A stretch of DNA of 64,000 nt, from NCBI RefSeq assembly GCF_011682045.1, contig NZ_VVIW01000021.1:1-64000 (forward strand), read 5' to 3'. The DNA comes from Massilia aquatica. GTDB lineage: Bacteria; Pseudomonadota; Gammaproteobacteria; Burkholderiales; Burkholderiaceae_D. Positions 1 through 7,602 of the stretch are shown here, piece after piece. Every line of letters begins with the position of its first letter. The stretch's first letter is position 1. The notes beneath the pieces were generated by a model. It ran no database searches. It saw only the letters and a list, made by a program, of their open reading frames with translations, and was not told the DNA's origin. The position numbers and the translations under genes were made by a program.

Positions 1-738
1 CGCGGCGGCTGCGGCGGCGGCCAGTTGGTCCAGCAGGCTGGACTTGGTAGCGCCGGCCGTCTGCGGCGCGCCCGGATCGACCTGGTTGCGCAGCGCCAGC
101 GACAGCGAGCCGACCCCGCGCGCCAGGTCGAGCGCTTCGGCCTGTTCCGGCGTGACTTCGAGCGTGACGGCGTTGACCACTTTCGGCTTGGTTTCGTCGC
201 GCCCCACTTCCTGCGCCACCGCCAGCACCAGGATGCGTTCGAGAACGATCTTGGAAATGTGCAGCCCGTTGCGCCCCTGTTTGGCATGCTCGTCCGGATC
301 GCGCTCGGTGTGCACGATAACGTCGACGTAATTGCCCGGCAGCGCAAAGCCGGCCACGCCGATCACATCGTTGACGCGCACCGTGATGGCGCGCTTGCCT
401 TCGCTGATCAGGGCCGACAAGCCGCCCAGGGTGCCGGGCGGGGCCAGCTTGGCTTCGGTCAGCGGCTCGCCCTTGAGTACGTTGGCCTTGAGCACCCGCT
501 CGCTCAGCTTGAGGCTGTCCTTGAAACTATCCGCGGGCGTGGTGGCGCCCGGCCAGTCGGCCATGCGCAGCATGTCGGGCGAGAGGCGCTGGCCGCGGCT
601 GATGTCGGCGCTGGCGACGGCGATGCGGTTGGAGGCATTGCCCGGCTGGCGCAGCAGCCATAGCGACGCCAAGACGACCGCGCCGATCCCCAGCAGGACC
701 GCCACGCCCATGGTCAGCAATGCGCGTTTGTTTTTCAT
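1..738 (-). CDS. cpaB: Flp pilus assembly protein CpaB/RcpC (partial, cut by left edge)
   Basis: Inner-membrane or periplasmic assembly factor of the Tad/Flp pilus. The 246 codons visible start MKNKRALLTMGVAVLLGIG, giving one N-terminal membrane segment (about residues 5-24). A SAF-like domain follows (about 45-110, with RGQRLSPDMLR and a later LKGEPLTEAKLA), then the CpaB/RcpC core region (ITVRVNDVIGVAGFALPGNYVDVIV). The frame is open to base 1, so the C-terminus lies outside the window. The ATG overlaps the stop of the upstream ATPase gene in an ATGA, indicating translational coupling. The name is secure by family pattern. RcpC is the synonym used for the same family. Confidence 0.9.
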   Translation of the reverse strand, partial: MKNKRALLTMGVAVLLGIGAVVLASLWLLRQPGNASNRIAVASADISRGQRLSPDMLRMADWPGATTPADSFKDSLKLSERVLKANVLKGEPLTEAKLAPPGTLGGLSALISEGKRAITVRVNDVIGVAGFALPGNYVDVIVHTERDPDEHAKQGRNGLHISKIVLERILVLAVAQEVGRDETKPKVVNAVTLEVTPEQAEALDLARGVGSLSLALRNQVDPGAPQTAGATKSSLLDQLAAAAAAA

Positions 739-2156
739 ATGATCCTCTCGTACAGGGTGGTGCCGCTATCGGCGGAAAAAGTGACCGGTGCGGCAGCGGC
801 CGCCGCCGTGCCCTGGCCCAGCGCCATGCTGTGCCAGGCTTGTTCGATGGCAGCCGCGGAGAGGCGCGCCGTGGTGCCGGCGAAGGCGGCAAAATCGTGC
901 AGGCGCCCGAGCAGCTCGGCCGGGTAGCTGGCCAGCAGCGGGCGCCCGCTGCCGTAATGCAGGCGCGTGATCAGGTAGTACAGCACGTCTTCGTCGCAGG
1001 CCAGCGCATGCTGGTGGCACTGGCGCCGGAACAAGGCCGCATACGCCGCTTCCGACAGCGGCCCGACCAGGATGTTGTAGCCGATGCGGCGCAGGAACGA
1101 TTCATCGAGCAAGGCCTGCGGCGCCAGATTGGTGGCCAGCACCACGGTGACATCGAACGGCACCGCGATCTTGTAGCCGCCCTCGATGGTGAGCTGGTCG
1201 CAGCCGCTGTCGAGCGGGGCGCTGAAACGGTTGAGCAATTCTTCGGCGGGCAGGCGCTGGCGTCCCAGGTCGTCGATCAGCAGGATGCCGTTGTTGGCCA
1301 TGAAGTGCGGCGGCGCGCGGTACACGCCGCTGGCATGGTCGAGGCGCAGGTCGAGCATTTCGTAGCCCAGCTCGGCGCCGACCTGGACCAGCGGGCGCCG
1401 GCACAGCGTCCAGCGCGCGTCCGGGTTGCGCCGCTCCTCGTTCTGGCGGGCGTGCTGGGGCGGGGCCGGCAGGTGCACGGCGGGATCGTGGAACTGCACG
1501 ATATGGCCCTCGACCAGGATCGCATGCGGAATGGCCACCAGCCCGGTTTGCAGCTGGCCCAGCTTGCGCGCCAGGGTGGTCTTGCCGCTGCCGGACGGGC
1601 CGTGCAGCAACAGCGGGCGGCGCGACTGCAGGGCCGCGCCGAGCAAGTCGCGCACGCCAGGCTCGAGCACGTCGTCGGCAAAGGCGGCGGCCATCTCGGC
1701 CATGCCGATGTGCCCGGCCTCGGCCTGCCGGCCCGACTGGCGCTGCGCCAGGTCGCGGTAGGCTTGCAGGGTGACCGGCGCCGGTCCCACGTAGCGGCAG
1801 CGCGCCAGGAACTCGGCCGCGCGCTGGCGCCCGCCCTCGGTCAGCTGGTAGTGGACGTCGAGATCGGAGTCGCCGCGCCCCGCCACTTCGGCCAGGTGGT
1901 CGGCCTGCATGGCGTCGAGCGCTTCGCGCAGGACCGAGATCGACAGCTTGAGCTTGCCGGTCAGGACGGGCAGGTGGATCTTGCCGATCGAATACATCGC
2001 CTTGGCGACCAGTTCGACGATCAGGCTCAGTTCGAGGCCGGTGTCGCGCACGCAGCGCGGCTGCGGCGGCGGGCTGCCGCTGGCGTAGTCGGGAGCGGCG
2101 GCGCGCATCCGCAAGCTGCTGTGCGGCAGCGCTCCGGTGGGGGCGGTATAACTCAT
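735..2156 (-). CDS. AAA-family ATPase of the Flp pilus locus
   Basis: A 473-aa cytoplasmic ATPase. Walker A is GPSGSGKT at about residues 186-193, and a Walker B-like GILLIDDLGRQ lies about 100 residues later. The N-terminal 150 residues contain a winged-helix-like stretch (LTGKLKLSISVLREALDAM, LTEGGRQRAAEF). The start at 2156 has a GAGGAA Shine-Dalgarno at good spacing; an upstream in-frame start would add 14 residues of no special character. The gene is coupled to cpaB by an ATGA overlap. It is not TadA (about 450 aa with a secretion-ATPase signature) and not TadZ by motif. ATPases of this kind accompany tad loci in Burkholderiales, as I recall, but their exact role is unknown to me. Confidence 0.7.
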   Translation of the reverse strand: MSYTAPTGALPHSSLRMRAAAPDYASGSPPPQPRCVRDTGLELSLIVELVAKAMYSIGKIHLPVLTGKLKLSISVLREALDAMQADHLAEVAGRGDSDLDVHYQLTEGGRQRAAEFLARCRYVGPAPVTLQAYRDLAQRQSGRQAEAGHIGMAEMAAAFADDVLEPGVRDLLGAALQSRRPLLLHGPSGSGKTTLARKLGQLQTGLVAIPHAILVEGHIVQFHDPAVHLPAPPQHARQNEERRNPDARWTLCRRPLVQVGAELGYEMLDLRLDHASGVYRAPPHFMANNGILLIDDLGRQRLPAEELLNRFSAPLDSGCDQLTIEGGYKIAVPFDVTVVLATNLAPQALLDESFLRRIGYNILVGPLSEAAYAALFRRQCHQHALACDEDVLYYLITRLHYGSGRPLLASYPAELLGRLHDFAAFAGTTARLSAAAIEQAWHSMALGQGTAAAAAAPVTFSADSGTTLYERII

Positions 2157-2262
2157 CTTGGGTTCCTCGCATAAACAGGTGGCGTTTCCTGAAGCCACAA
2201 TTTATTTTAGTCACCAGCCCCCGCGCCGGTTTGATGCGGCACAAGCTATGGCCGTACGGAAA

Positions 2263-2796
2263 CTAGAGCCAGGGCCGCGCCAGAGTGAAAAACGTGCCGC
2301 CGGCAATCGCGACCGCGTATGGCATATTTCCCACACTCGGGGTCGGGAGCGGCTCGGCCACCACCGGCATGCCGCACAGGCGCAGGAACAGGGGACGCAG
2401 CAGCGCCATGAGGTTGGCGCCGGTGTCGCGCAGACGCCCGCTGGCGAGGATCATGACCAGCGCCATCAGGCCGCCGGCGCAGAACGCGGCCAGGGCGACC
2501 TGCAGGGCCATGGCCGGGCCGGTAAAGGCGCCCACGGTGGCCATCAGCTTGACGTCGCCGGCGGCCATGCCGCGAAGGCAGTACAGGGGCAGGAACAGCA
2601 GCAGGCCGCTGGCGAAGCCGGCCAGGCCGGTGTCGAGCAGGGCCAGCGGCCGGCCCGAACACAGGTGCAGGATGGCGGCGCAGGCCAGGCCGGCCGCCAG
2701 CAGGCGGTTGGGGATGCGGCGCGACTTCAGGTCGGTGGCGGCGGCGGCCAGCAGCAGGGCGATCAGGAGGCATTCGAGAAAGGTCAGGGCGGGCAT
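2263..2796 (-). CDS. cpaA: A24-family prepilin peptidase (TadV/CpaA)
   Basis: Membrane aspartyl protease that cleaves the leader of the Flp prepilins. The 177-aa protein is almost entirely hydrophobic, with five or six membrane segments. The two catalytic aspartates are recognisable: D22 in AAATDLKSRRIPN and D81 in GMAAGDVKLMA, the latter replacing the usual GxGD with AAGD. It lacks the N-terminal methyltransferase-type domain of PilD, as expected for the short TadV/CpaA branch. Its substrates are the two 58-aa pilins immediately upstream. A terminator-like hairpin separates it from pilin 1, so it probably receives only read-through transcription. Confidence 0.9.
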   Translation of the reverse strand: MPALTFLECLLIALLLAAAATDLKSRRIPNRLLAAGLACAAILHLCSGRPLALLDTGLAGFASGLLLFLPLYCLRGMAAGDVKLMATVGAFTGPAMALQVALAAFCAGGLMALVMILASGRLRDTGANLMALLRPLFLRLCGMPVVAEPLPTPSVGNMPYAVAIAGGTFFTLARPWL

Positions 2797-2809
2797 GGGC
2801 GGCTCACGT

Positions 2810-2845
2810 AAAAATGCCCCGGGAACAGGGCCCTGTTCCGGGGGC
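2810..2845 (-). terminator. Rho-independent terminator/attenuator after flp pilin 1
   Basis: Read on the minus strand, a 15-bp GC-rich inverted repeat with one mismatch (arms 2816-2830 and 2831-2845) is followed by a run of five T (2814-2810). It lies 43 bp after the pilin stop and 14 bp before the cpaA start. It probably lets the pilin be made in excess over the assembly genes. Confidence 0.75.
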
Positions 2846-2887
2846 GGGTACGGCGATGAAGGCTGGGGGCGGCAGGTGAAAGAATGA

Positions 2888-3064
2888 TCAGCCTTTCAAA
2901 TCCGTGACCACGGTGGCGAACAAGGCTTCCAGTTCTGTTCGTACCTCCCTCAGCGACCCGACAATCGCCACAGCGATCAGCGCGGCAATCAGGCCGTACT
3001 CGATGGCGGTGGCGCCGGCTTCGTCGTTGATAAAGGCTTGCACTGCGGTGGTGATGGTGCTCAT
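2888..3064 (-). CDS. flp: Flp family type IVb pilin, copy 1
   Basis: A 58-aa pilin starting MSTITTAVQAFINDEAGATA. The Flp prepilin cleavage and assembly motif is present as a short leader, then GATAIEYGLIAALIAVAIVG (E22 and Y23 are the conserved Glu-Tyr), followed by an amphipathic tail LREVRTELEALFATVVTDLKG. The product is secreted through the Tad system after TadV processing and forms adhesive Flp pili. The ATG is preceded by an AGGTCACC-type Shine-Dalgarno. It is closely related to copy 2 (3427-3603): the first 38 residues differ only at A16/D16 and the tails diverge. Too short to be noticed by many gene callers, but the family match is unmistakable. Confidence 0.95.
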   Translation of the reverse strand: MSTITTAVQAFINDEAGATAIEYGLIAALIAVAIVGSLREVRTELEALFATVVTDLKG

Positions 3065-3160
3065 GGTGACCTCCGGTGGGTTAAAGATTGCTAATTTCTG
3101 GCGTCTGGTTCGGTGCGCTTGCTGTCTTACCGGGGAAGTACGGGGGTTTTACTCCAAATC

Positions 3161-3187
3161 TTTCCGCCATTGAGTTCACTATAAAGA
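3161..3187 (-). promoter_or_regulatory. Conserved promoter-like element upstream of pilin 1
   Basis: A 27-nt block identical to 3699-3725 upstream of pilin 2. On the minus strand it includes CTTTATAGTGAACTC, with TATAGT as a plausible -10. A partly conserved GGTCAA..T.GCTG lies about 15-25 nt further upstream in both copies. It sits about 100 nt before the pilin ATG, implying a long 5' leader. Promoter identity is inferred from position and conservation. Confidence 0.5.
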
Positions 3188-3349
3188 CCTCACAGATCAG
3201 CAAATTGACCGGGAGCAACTTTTTACAAGGAATTATTTTTGATGCGTAAGCGCTTGACGCCGCCCCAACGCAGTCCTGCACGAATACGACCCGGAGTACC
3301 TTCTCTGCGCGCCTACCGAGGGGAAATGGCAAGAGGGCCACGAGAATGT

Positions 3350-3386
3350 AAAAAAGCTCCCGGAACAAGAACTTGTCCCGGGAAGC
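3350..3386 (-). terminator. Rho-independent terminator after flp pilin 2
   Basis: On the minus strand, an 11-bp stem (CCCGGGACAAG / CTTGTTCCGGG, one G-U pair) with a two-base loop is followed by GCTTTTTT. It lies 41 bp after the pilin 2 stop and upstream of the pilin 1 promoter element, so each pilin looks like its own transcription unit. Confidence 0.8.
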
Positions 3387-3426
3387 CTGGGCGTGACGAA
3401 CGAGGATGGCGGCAAGCGTGCGCGGA

Positions 3427-3603
3427 TTAAGTTTTCAGACCCGCAACAACTGTGGCAAACATCGCTTTCAGTTCAGTCTGAACGTTAGTCAGCGATCCGA
3501 CAATCGCGACAGCGATCAGCGCGGCGATCAGGCCGTACTCGATGGCGGTGGCGCCGTCTTCGTCGTTGATGAAGGCTTGCACTGCGGTGGTGATGGTGCT
3601 CAT
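3427..3603 (-). CDS. flp: Flp family type IVb pilin, copy 2
   Basis: A 58-aa paralogue of the pilin at 2888-3064 with the same start MSTITTAVQAFINDEDGATA and the same hydrophobic segment IEYGLIAALIAVAIVG. The tail differs (SLTNVQTELKAMFATVVAGLKT). Processing should occur at the Flp prepilin site by the adjacent TadV-type peptidase. It has its own promoter-like element (3699-3725) and its own terminator (3350-3386). Tandem pilin genes are common in tad loci; usually one dominates the fibre. The duplication includes flanking regulatory DNA, as shown by the identical 27-nt block. Confidence 0.95.
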   Translation of the reverse strand: MSTITTAVQAFINDEDGATAIEYGLIAALIAVAIVGSLTNVQTELKAMFATVVAGLKT

Positions 3604-3698
3604 GGTGATCTCCGGTTAGTTAAAACTGCCAACTTCTGGCACAGGGTGCGGCTGCGCTACTGCCTTACCTTGAGGTACCTTGCTGCTGTACTTCAATT

Positions 3699-3725
3699 TT
3701 TCCGCCATTGAGTTCACTATAAAGA
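3699..3725 (-). promoter_or_regulatory. Conserved promoter-like element upstream of pilin 2
   Basis: Identical over 27 nt to 3161-3187. TATAGT could be the -10. The GTCAAG..GCTG upstream of it (about 3735-3745) is partly shared with the pilin 1 copy. The rest of the leader between element and start codon has diverged between the two genes, so the block is under selection or was copied recently. Confidence 0.5.
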
Positions 3726-4045
3726 TCCAGGGAAACAGCGACTTGACCCAACGCAACTTTCCCAAAGGTACTATTTTTGTTATTATGGAAACGGTCGATA
3801 TACGACAGGATGGCGAAAAAGTTGCTGTGCGGTGAGCCGCAAGGCGTCACACAACGGTAGAATCGGGTGAACGCGAGCGTTTATGCATGACAATTGCCTA
3901 AAAAGCAAAATGGGGTTATCGTGCACGACGTATCCAGGCGCGGCGCCAGCCGAGGGGGTCCGGCGCTCAGGCAGACCAGCTCGCCGTGTCGATGGACATG
4001 CCCGCACTACGTGGTAGTTGTTTGATTCACATTTCCGAGAACGAC
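3726..4045. other. Divergent intergenic region, pilin 2 / diguanylate cyclase
   Basis: About 320 bp between the pilin 2 promoter element and the cyclase start. No gene is supported. An alternative GTG start for the cyclase at 3986 lies inside it. I see no riboswitch-like fold that I can name. Confidence 0.4.
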
Positions 4046-5086
4046 ATGGATTCCCTTCTTAAACACATGGTGGACATGACTGGCCACCGCGACCACACGA
4101 TGCTCGACATCTCGGTGATCTCGGCGGTGCAGGAACTGGCGCGGGCGTCGCAGACGCGCGTGCTGACCATCATGCATGTGCGCGGCCAGCAATACGTGCG
4201 CGCGCGCGCCAGCATCTGCGCCGGCGGCGTGGCGCGCATGGAAGAACCTGCCGATGTGAATTCGCCGGGTGAGCCGATCGCCAGCTTTCCGGAACTGGCC
4301 GCCTGCATCGCCAACAACGACACCAGCGCCGAGAGCCTGTCGGCCGATGGCAAGCGCACCCTGTGGCTGCCGATCTGGATCGGCGAGAAGGCCGACACCT
4401 GCCTCGAAATCATGCACCCGACCCCGTACACGAGCGACACCATCCACGTCATCGGCGGGATTGTCAGCGTGTACCGCAATTTCCAGAACCTGCTCGACTA
4501 CAGCGAGCGCGACTCGCTCACCGGGCTGCTCAACCGCAAGACCTTCGACGACCAGCTGGCCAAGATGCTGCACGTTACCGCCGAGCAGGAATCGCTGGAA
4601 CCGGGCCAGGAAGAGCGGCGCCAGCATTCCGATGCCGAAAAGCAGTGGCTGGCGGTGGTCGACGTCGACCATTTCAAGCTGGTCAACGACAAGTTCGGCC
4701 ACCTGTACGGCGACGAAGTGCTGATCCTGATCGCCAACCTGCTGCAATCGTCATTCCGCTCGCAGGACCGGGTGTTCCGTTTCGGCGGCGAGGAATTCGT
4801 GGTGCTGCTGCGCTCGACCACGCTCGACAATGCGGAAAAGATCATCAACCGTTTCCGCACCAATGTCGAATCGCACGACTTCCCGCAGGTGGGACAGGTG
4901 ACGGTGAGCGTGGGTTTTGTCAGCATCAGCCCGTACGAGTCGCCGGTGATCATTCTCGGGCATGCCGACCAGGCGCTGTATTACGCCAAGAGCCACGGGC
5001 GCAACCAGGCCTGCCACTACGACCAGCTGGTCTCGGGCGGCCTGCTGCACGCGGTGGCGTCGAACGATACGGCCGAATTCTTTTAA
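4046..5086 (+). CDS. Diguanylate cyclase (GGDEF domain)
   Basis: Makes cyclic di-GMP from two GTP. The 346-aa protein has an N-terminal sensor-like region (about 1-150, no recognised domain, no membrane segment) and a C-terminal GGDEF domain (about 155-335). The active site is GGEEF at 247-251 in VFRFGGEEFVVLL. An RxxD inhibitory site (RSQD, 238-241) sits exactly five residues upstream, so product inhibition is expected. DHFKLVNDKFGHLYGDEV is the metal and substrate region. The ATG at 4046 gives MDSLLKHMVDMTG; a GTG at 3986 would add 20 residues with no better ribosome site. It is convergent with the HD-GYP gene at 5102-6322, 15 bp apart at the stops. Confidence 0.9.
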   Translation: MDSLLKHMVDMTGHRDHTMLDISVISAVQELARASQTRVLTIMHVRGQQYVRARASICAGGVARMEEPADVNSPGEPIASFPELAACIANNDTSAESLSADGKRTLWLPIWIGEKADTCLEIMHPTPYTSDTIHVIGGIVSVYRNFQNLLDYSERDSLTGLLNRKTFDDQLAKMLHVTAEQESLEPGQEERRQHSDAEKQWLAVVDVDHFKLVNDKFGHLYGDEVLILIANLLQSSFRSQDRVFRFGGEEFVVLLRSTTLDNAEKIINRFRTNVESHDFPQVGQVTVSVGFVSISPYESPVIILGHADQALYYAKSHGRNQACHYDQLVSGGLLHAVASNDTAEFF

Positions 5087-5101
5087 GCGCGGCGCAGGCT
5101 C

Positions 5102-6322
5102 CTAGCCAACGCTGATGAACTGCATCGGATCCACATTCCACTTCTGCGGCGACTCGGGGCGCACGATCTTGTCGCCGCCGCCAAAACCCACTGGACGCGA
5201 CAGATCGACGGTTTCCGGCCTGATGTAGACATTGCGCCTGGTATTGAAGAACACATTCACCTTGGGCGCCAGCAAGTTGGTCTCGTGCGGCTCGATCACC
5301 ACCCCCAGCCGGCCCGATTCGAGCATCACCATGGTGCCGACCGGATAAATCCCGACGCAGCGCATGAATTCCTGCGCATACGTGGGATGAAAATGAAACT
5401 TGCTCCACTCGTAGATCTTGCGCAGCGCTTCGGCCGCCGACATGCCCTTGTGATAGCAGCGGTCGGCCGTGATGGCATCGTACACATCGACAATCGCCGC
5501 CATCTGCGCCAGCTCGCTGATCGCGCCCTCGCCCTGCTTCTCGGGATAGCCGCTGCCGTCGCGCCGCTCGTGGTGGTGCAGGGTGATGTCGAGCGGAATC
5601 GGGCCGATCTCGGGGGACTTGAGCAGGATATCGTAGCCGTCGCGCGGGTGCTTCTTGATGATCGCGAATTCCTCGTCCGTCAGCGGCCCCGGCTTGTTGA
5701 GGACATGGTCCGGCACCAGCGCCTTGCCGGTATCGTGCAGCAGGCCGCCCAGGCCGGCCTGGTAAGTGGTCTCGGCATCCATACCGCGCGAGCGGCAAAA
5801 CGCCACCAGCAAGGTGCACACGCTGACCGAGTGCAAAAAGGTGTAGTCATCCTTGTTCTTGATGCGCAGCATGCCCATCAGCGCGCCAGGGTTGCGCAGG
5901 ATCGATTCGGTGATGTTTTCCACCATCGGCGACACGCTGTCGAGTTCGATGGCCTTGCCGAGCCGCGCATCCTGCATCACGGTGCGCACCAGGCCGGTGG
6001 CCTGCTGGCGGATCACGGCCGCGCGCTTGAGCTCTTCGGCCAGGGTGGTGCGGGTGACGATCACCGGCCGCGCGGCGATTTCCACCAGCGCTTCCTCGGT
6101 GTGCTGGCGGGTTTCTTCCAGGGTCGGCGCATGGTCGACATCGAGCCCCTTGCTGCAATCGATGACCACGTCATGGATGCCGGCGTTGACGATCTTGCGG
6201 ATTTCCTCCTCGCTGGTGAGCAGGAAGCGATTACGCACGAACGGATGCGTCATCCAGTCGCAACTGAGGTCATGAATATACATGCCAGTCTTGAGTTGCG
6301 AGGCGTCAATTTTCTTGAGCAT
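5102..6322 (-). CDS. HD-GYP domain c-di-GMP phosphodiesterase
   Basis: A 406-aa protein. The N-terminal region (about 1-130) matches the DUF3391 type that often precedes HD-GYP (MLKKIDASQLKTGMYIHDL). The HD-GYP domain follows, with HD at 196-197 (GLLHDTGK), HPRDGYDIL, and HHERRDGSGYP whose GYP is 258-260. The metal-ligand residues of the family appear intact, so it should hydrolyse c-di-GMP. The start at 6322 is preferred; an in-frame ATG at 6379 would add 19 residues of poor character. It is convergent with a GGDEF cyclase, making an opposed synthesis/degradation pair. Confidence 0.9.
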   Translation of the reverse strand: MLKKIDASQLKTGMYIHDLSCDWMTHPFVRNRFLLTSEEEIRKIVNAGIHDVVIDCSKGLDVDHAPTLEETRQHTEEALVEIAARPVIVTRTTLAEELKRAAVIRQQATGLVRTVMQDARLGKAIELDSVSPMVENITESILRNPGALMGMLRIKNKDDYTFLHSVSVCTLLVAFCRSRGMDAETTYQAGLGGLLHDTGKALVPDHVLNKPGPLTDEEFAIIKKHPRDGYDILLKSPEIGPIPLDITLHHHERRDGSGYPEKQGEGAISELAQMAAIVDVYDAITADRCYHKGMSAAEALRKIYEWSKFHFHPTYAQEFMRCVGIYPVGTMVMLESGRLGVVIEPHETNLLAPKVNVFFNTRRNVYIRPETVDLSRPVGFGGGDKIVRPESPQKWNVDPMQFISVG

Positions 6323-6433
6323 GATTCGGTCCGTCTGTGGTGTAATCTCGCGCAATTGCGGCAACCAGTATAACGCCAATATTTCCCTATTGCATCACTG
6401 CTTTCCAAAAACAACTCACCGGCCGGGACCATC

Positions 6434-7366
6434 ATGGAATTACGCCAGCTGCGCTATTACGTCGCCATTGTCGACCACGGCTCGCTGTCGCGCGCGGCGC
6501 TGGTGCTGCACGTGGCCCAGCCGGCGCTGACCCAGCAGCTGCGCCGGCTCGAAGACGAGCTGGGCGCGCAACTGCTGCACCGCTCGGCCCAGGGCGTGCT
6601 GACCACCGACGCCGGCAAGGTGTTTTACGAGCATGCGCAAGCGATTTTGAAGCAGGTCGGCGACGCCCGGTCGGCCGTGATCCAGTCTACCACCAGGCCC
6701 TCGGGAAGTGTCACCCTGGGGCTGCCGCACAGCATTTCCGGCGCCCTCGCCCTGCCCTTGTTGATGGCGGCGCGCAACACTTATCCCGAGATCACCCTGC
6801 AGCTAACCGAAGAGTTATCCGGCAATTTGAACGAACAGTTAAAGTCGGGCCGGATTAACCTGGCGGTGCTGTTCGACGACGGCCAGCTGGGCGCCTTTGC
6901 CAGCAGCGCGCTGGTGGAAGAGGAACTGAGTTTCATCTGCCGCACCGGTTCCGCCTTCAGCCCGCCGGGCGAGACGGTGGCGCTGGCCGACGCGCTGGCC
7001 ACCACCCTGATTTTGCCGGCCCGGCAGCAAGGCGTGCGACCGCGCATCGACAACGTGGCGCGCGAAGCCGGCCTGCGCCTCTCGAGCGTGATTGAAATTA
7101 ACTCGATCGCCATTCTCAAGTCGGCGATTCTGGCCGACATGGGCGCCACCATCCTGCCGGTCGCGCCCTTGCTGGCCGACATCGAACGCGGCGCCATGCT
7201 GGCGCGCCCGATCCACAGCCCGGCGCTGGCGCGCAAGGTCACCCTGTGCGCCTCGCGCAATATTCCGCTGACCAACGCGGCGGCCGCGGTCAAACGCCTG
7301 GTGCATCAGGTGACCGAAGAACTGTGCGCCGGCGGCGCCTGGCCGGGCGCGCAGCTGCCCAAATAA
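6434..7366 (+). CDS. LysR-family transcriptional regulator (Nac-like branch)
   Basis: A 310-aa regulator. The N-terminal winged helix is MELRQLRYYVAIVDHGSLS...AALVLHVAQPALTQQLRRLEDELG (about 1-60), followed by a linker helix and a periplasmic-binding-like effector domain (about 90-300). The style (RYYVAIVDHGSLSRAA, PLLMAAR.TYPEI) resembles Nac/CynR-type regulators. It is divergent from the HD-GYP gene, with 111 bp between starts, and upstream of the iorAB-like gene in the same direction, 236 bp away. Control of either neighbour is plausible but not shown. Confidence 0.85.
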   Translation: MELRQLRYYVAIVDHGSLSRAALVLHVAQPALTQQLRRLEDELGAQLLHRSAQGVLTTDAGKVFYEHAQAILKQVGDARSAVIQSTTRPSGSVTLGLPHSISGALALPLLMAARNTYPEITLQLTEELSGNLNEQLKSGRINLAVLFDDGQLGAFASSALVEEELSFICRTGSAFSPPGETVALADALATTLILPARQQGVRPRIDNVAREAGLRLSSVIEINSIAILKSAILADMGATILPVAPLLADIERGAMLARPIHSPALARKVTLCASRNIPLTNAAAAVKRLVHQVTEELCAGGAWPGAQLPK

Positions 7367-7602
7367 CTTGCAGCGGCCGCGAGCCATCACTTTTTCTTAT
7401 ACCCCCATCCGAAAACCGTATTTCCCCTATGGCCGGGAAGCTCATACACTCCACGCCAACGGCGCTCCATACCGGAGAGTCTTGTAGAATCAAGCTGCCT
7501 GAATCACGCTGCCTATAAACAGCACCCTACCCCGTCATCTACGCGCCTACCCGGCGCCGTCCTGGCGGGGCAACACCCCGAATACCCTTTTGGAGACACA
7601 CC

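Noticed and set aside
720-2198. Large plus-strand ORFs antisense to the ATPase and similar antisense ORFs elsewhere
   Set aside because: In GC-rich DNA the antisense frames of real genes stay open by codon bias; composition (Arg/Gly/His/Gln-rich) and lack of motifs mark them as shadows.
3604-4045. c-di-GMP riboswitch upstream of the cyclase
   Set aside because: No GEMM-like helices or conserved core recognised; the idea came only from context.
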